Translations under genes and position numbers: made by a program | Shown: piece after piece, positions 60,812 through 64,000 of the stretch | How positions within the stretch are numbered: position 1 is the first letter of the stretch | Layout of the letters: every line of letters begins with the position of its first letter | DNA from: Pohlia nutans | Lineage: Eukaryota; Streptophyta; Bryopsida; Bryales; Mniaceae | Direction: 5' to 3' | Assembly: GCA_022496805.1 (NCBI GenBank) | Contig: CM040096.1 | Location: 8,247,501-8,311,500, forward strand | DNA length: 64,000 nt | Notes under the pieces: generated by a model | Seen by the model: the letters and a program-made list of their open reading frames with translations, nothing else | What the model was told of the DNA's origin: nothing | Database searches by the model: none

Positions 60812-60983
60812 CACTACTAGGAGAAGGCGTCGCTTTTCACTGCTTGTGTGAGTCAAACGGCGCCATTTCGCACTCACCAATTTTTTGGTTGGACTGCGAT
60901 TCGTCAAGTAGGATAAGCGTGTACAGTGAAAAGCGACAATGCACAGGATCCTCCAGAGTGAGAAACGACGCCTCTGCTTGTAA
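60812..60983 (+). mobile_element. Mini-CACTA in chitinase relic, copy 1
   Basis: Starts CACTACTAGGAGAAGGCGTC and ends with gacgcctctgcttgtaa, the final TAGTG being decayed. About 170 bp, interior gagtgcgattcgtcaagtag as in the other copies. Confidence 0.6.
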
Positions 60984-61656
60984 GGTGGTTACCCCATTCC
61001 CAACTGAATAAGAAATACGAATATGAGACATTGATATTATTTAGTATTATTATTTTTTAGAGTTAGGCAAGAAGTAATAGATTCCAACACAAGTTGAAAC
61101 ATAATTTTTGGATGAAGAATGAATTAGTTATAAATTTTCAAAGTTGAAGTATGACACATCCGATTCACGTCACATAGGTAGAGTTGTTCCTGTCTAAAGA
61201 AGATTTGTATTGCACACACTAAAGATGCTTAAACCAACAACGACGAATCCATATCCACACTTACATATACTAAAACCAACAAGAGAGAACCCATTACCAA
61301 CTGTAACCCATGCTACAACCAACATCATTGCAGCATTGATTGTGGAAAATGCCCCTAGCTGTTGGTTTAAGGCGCCAGGTGGGAATGGGGCAACCACCTT
61401 AGTGAAATGAGCAAAAGATGGACCGTACGCATGGGGAATTGGGGACTCTGCTATCATCAAGAGCTCTCACCTAGCACGGACCATGATACCTAGCACATCA
61501 CAAAAGGGGTATTAATTTGAACATTGCCGTATTACATATACATACAATAAACATATTTAAAGCTGAAAATACTAACACATACTTACATTAAACATATATT
61601 TAGGACAAAATAGATCTGAATACAAAGGTTTTAGATATATAACCCCTCGTATACAT

Positions 61657-61751
61657 GGAGTGCGATTCGTCAAGTAGGATAAGCATGTACAGTGAAAAGC
61701 GATAATGCTCAGGATCCTCCAGAGTGAGAAACGACACCTCTGCTTCTAGTG
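61657..61751 (+). mobile_element. Mini-CACTA, truncated copy 2
   Basis: Only the right half of the family is present, ending cctctgcttctagtg exactly where the chitinase-like frame resumes. Confidence 0.6.
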
Positions 61752-61841
61752 TTTGGCGTGACCATCAACATCAAGGCCATCGATGGCAAGTGCGGCCATG
61801 GCGACGACGATACCCGCATGTAGGACTGCGTCAGACAGTAC

Positions 61842-62020
61842 CACTACAAGGAGAAGGCGTCGCTTTTCACTCCTGTGAGTCAAATGGCGCCACTTCGCAC
61901 TCACCAATTTTTTGGTTGGATTTGGTGAGTGCGATTCGTCACGTAGGACAAGCGTGTACAGTGAAAAGCGGCAATGAACAAGATCCTCCATAGTGAAAAA
62001 CGACGCCTCTGCTTGTAGTG
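61842..62020 (+). mobile_element. Mini-CACTA, intact copy 3
   Basis: 179 bp, starting CACTACAAGGAGAAGGCGTC and ending in the complement of CACTACAAGCAGAGGCGTCG. Flanks TAC and TAA give an imperfect 3-bp duplication. It splits the chitinase C-terminal part. Confidence 0.75.
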
Positions 62021-62120
62021 TAAGTTTAATTTTCTCCTAGACTACTTCGGTGGAGTAAATCTCGGCCTGCATTTGGACAATGGCATGCAGGACATGGTTC
62101 TATTGAAGTATACCACAGTC

Positions 62121-62415
62121 TAAGGCCCACTTTATACTTGGGGCCGGATTGAGGGCCGGCCCAAACTCTTCAAATTTCAACCAATAGGATCGCTCGATTC
62201 TTTCAAATCCAGCCCAAGGGCTTTATACTAAGGCCGGGTCGGAACAAGCAATTTTTCCTATGTGGCGTCCTATGTGGCATGATTTTGGCGCCAAATCTTT
62301 GGGTCAGTTTGATGAAATCGGGACAAGGTTTTTCTTGGCCCAAACTCCAAACTTGGACCGGATTGAATCGGGCCGGCCTTCCATCCAGCCCTAGCCTCTG
62401 TATAAAGTGGGCCTA
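62121..62415. mobile_element. Family R MITE
   Basis: About 295 bp, ends TAAGGCCCACTTTATAC and, in reverse complement, TTAGGCCCACTTTATAC, with repeated ggccgg motifs inside. Related to 10449-10806. Confidence 0.7.
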
Positions 62416-64000
62416 ACTCCCAAAAAAATTTAGCATTTCTTTGTTCAACCTTGTAGCACAAAGTGTTGTAAAACACAAATTCATTCAAGCAGCGGATTGC
62501 AAGTGTGGTGGTGATCAGAAGAAGGGAAGCATTTTTGTACACTCCATACGGCTCTCCCGGACATGTTAACTTTGTCATTTTAATACTATACAATTGTTTC
62601 CAAGTTGTAGAACATTCTAAAAAAACCCTTGTTGAGCATTCAAATGAAAATGAATTTCTGACACCTTGTTTTGCAAAGTTGAGCTCAATTTGAACAAGTA
62701 AGAGTTCCTCACACCAATGAAGTCAACGTATGGCAACTTAATTAATTTTCTCTAAATTTGACATGACATTAATTTTAGTTGGGATTGATTGTTCTCAAAA
62801 GAAAATGTGCCATACATTACGACTGTAGTGTGGGTAGTATATTGGACAACTTTAGACACCAAATGTTAGTAATTCTTCCAACACGCTGGCTGTAAATGTA
62901 GTGGGATCAGTTTGACAAGTTGCAAGGTTGAATTGGTGTTGTTGAAGTTGATCCTAAACGCAAAGTGCTAGAGTGAAATTGGTAAAAAACCTCCACCACG
63001 CAGAGGTTTGCCAAATTTAGCATCAAGCCTAGACTGCAAGACAAGTGTTGTTTGACATTTGCATCTTCAATTCCTTGTATATTGTTTGCACTATTGCGAA
63101 TCAAAAATTCAAATCACTTTGGTAGCCCAACACCTTGTCTACATGTATATGCAAATTGCTATCCTATCCGTCTCTCTAGGCTTTGATCAAATTGCAACAA
63201 AAGCAAAATTAGATATAAGATTCTTGAATATATATGACTGTAATCACACTTTGTCTGAGATGCTCCCTGGATTGCATTCTCTTACAAGTTTTCAGTCTTC
63301 ATCATTGTGTATCACTCATTCCATAGAATATAAAAATTTGTCCACAATTTCTCATGATTCTTTGCCTTAGTCTCTTGAGGCAAACGGAATCACACATCAA
63401 CAACTTTCAAATTGTAGTACTTAGGTGTAATTGGGTGAGTCCTAACATAAAGTTGATAAATATTTTGAACGTTGAATCAAGGGTTTGGAAAATTCGAAAT
63501 TCAAGAATGATGAAAATATATCTATATTAGAGTATTGTCATCACGTGTACATCCCTCGAGGGTGTGGAAACTTTTTGTCATTTCCTGCAGAATAGACCTC
63601 TTCACGCTCTCATTGCTGGGTCAAGTCCCCACTATCAGTGACCCCCACCCTGGCCTCGACCCGTGATATGGATACATGTCCCTTTTCTAGGGGGCTAAAA
63701 GAAAAATTTAAAAATCTTGTATAAATTTTTTTAATGAAAAATTAAAATCATTTAATAAATTGTTGATATATTTTATTGTTTGATATTCGATATTCCACCT
63801 CTTCATCATATATACTACCATTTATTTTTGCTTTCAGTTCAATAATTTGTTTTTTTAATTATATTTTTTGATATATGGTAATGCCAAATCAATCCATTGT
63901 CCCGTAAGTTCTTGTGTAGTGTTGTAATTCCTTTTCTTTAAACAACATAACATCTTCAACTTTTGGTTTAATATAGAACTTCAACCCTGATTGATAAAAT
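62416..64000. other. No gene seen
   Basis: No recognised gene, RNA or repeat. Open frames are short and unsupported. Confidence 0.4.

Larger units (their letters stand above)
60415..62079 (+). pseudogene. GH19 (class I-type) chitinase pseudogene
   Basis: Five pieces in the right order recall a plant family 19 chitinase: 60415-60540 (LFSVEKFEGMLKHWNDR, then QGL), 60541-60650 (FENAGFGAV, then KRELAAFNSSRMSF, which aligns with the region that normally holds the catalytic His-Glu of T-S-H-E-T), 61411-61437 (AKDGPYAWG), 61752-61841 (FGVTINIKAIDGKCGHGDDD, then TRM, stop, DCVRQY) and 62040-62079 (DYFGGVNLGLHLD). These enzymes cleave chitin of fungal walls. Frameshifts, stops at about 60540 and 61812, loss of the central catalytic part, and CACTA-like insertions show that it is dead. 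The signal peptide and any chitin-binding domain were not found. Confidence 0.6.

Overview
This window is nuclear DNA of a land plant. It is AT-rich and gene-poor, with spliced genes that use GT-AG introns, a plant SAUR gene, telomere-motif boxes (AAACCCTAA) beside genes, and Stowaway and CACTA-type transposons. I cannot place it in a plant lineage from sequence alone. No organelle, viral or bacterial segment is visible.

Genes. Two genes are clear. A 13-exon gene for the Notchless/NLE1 WD40 ribosome-assembly factor lies at 12735-18788 on the + strand. It is complete from start to stop, but two single-base insertions break its frame in neighbouring exons 6 and 7. An intronless SAUR gene lies at 56095-56400 (+). 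A two-exon gene for a 206-residue protein of unknown function lies at 171-938 (-). Three degraded genes can be pieced together. They are an LRR-receptor ectodomain pseudogene with 72-nt LRR exons and in-frame stops (1237-4208, -), an OTU-domain deubiquitinase remnant (8842-9114, +), and a GH19 chitinase pseudogene cut up by small CACTA elements (60415-62079, +).

Mobile elements dominate the rest. The main signal is a group of about twenty non-autonomous elements, 240-920 bp each, bounded by TTAA and by inverted ends of the form CCCCTAAACG...CGTTTAGGGG. TTAA targets with ends beginning CCC are the signature of the piggyBac superfamily. At least five internal families (A-F and others) share the same ends. 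They cover about 10 kb, roughly one sixth of the window. Several abut and share one TTAA (45345-46972 and 48929-50090). No transposase for them is present.

Around these lie Stowaway/mariner-like elements (TA targets), a TA-flanked CATTTAATGGCG family, CACTA-like elements (3-bp duplications AAA and ATG), a family with 8-10 bp duplications, a TAA-flanked fold-back family, and several long hairpins. Nested insertions give their relative ages.

Layout: 0-4.7 kb unknown gene and LRR pseudogene; 4.7-12.7 kb repeats and OTU remnant; 12.7-18.8 kb NLE gene with elements in its introns; 19-55 kb almost entirely transposon-derived; 55-57 kb SAUR gene; 57-62 kb hairpins and chitinase pseudogene; 62-64 kb no gene seen.
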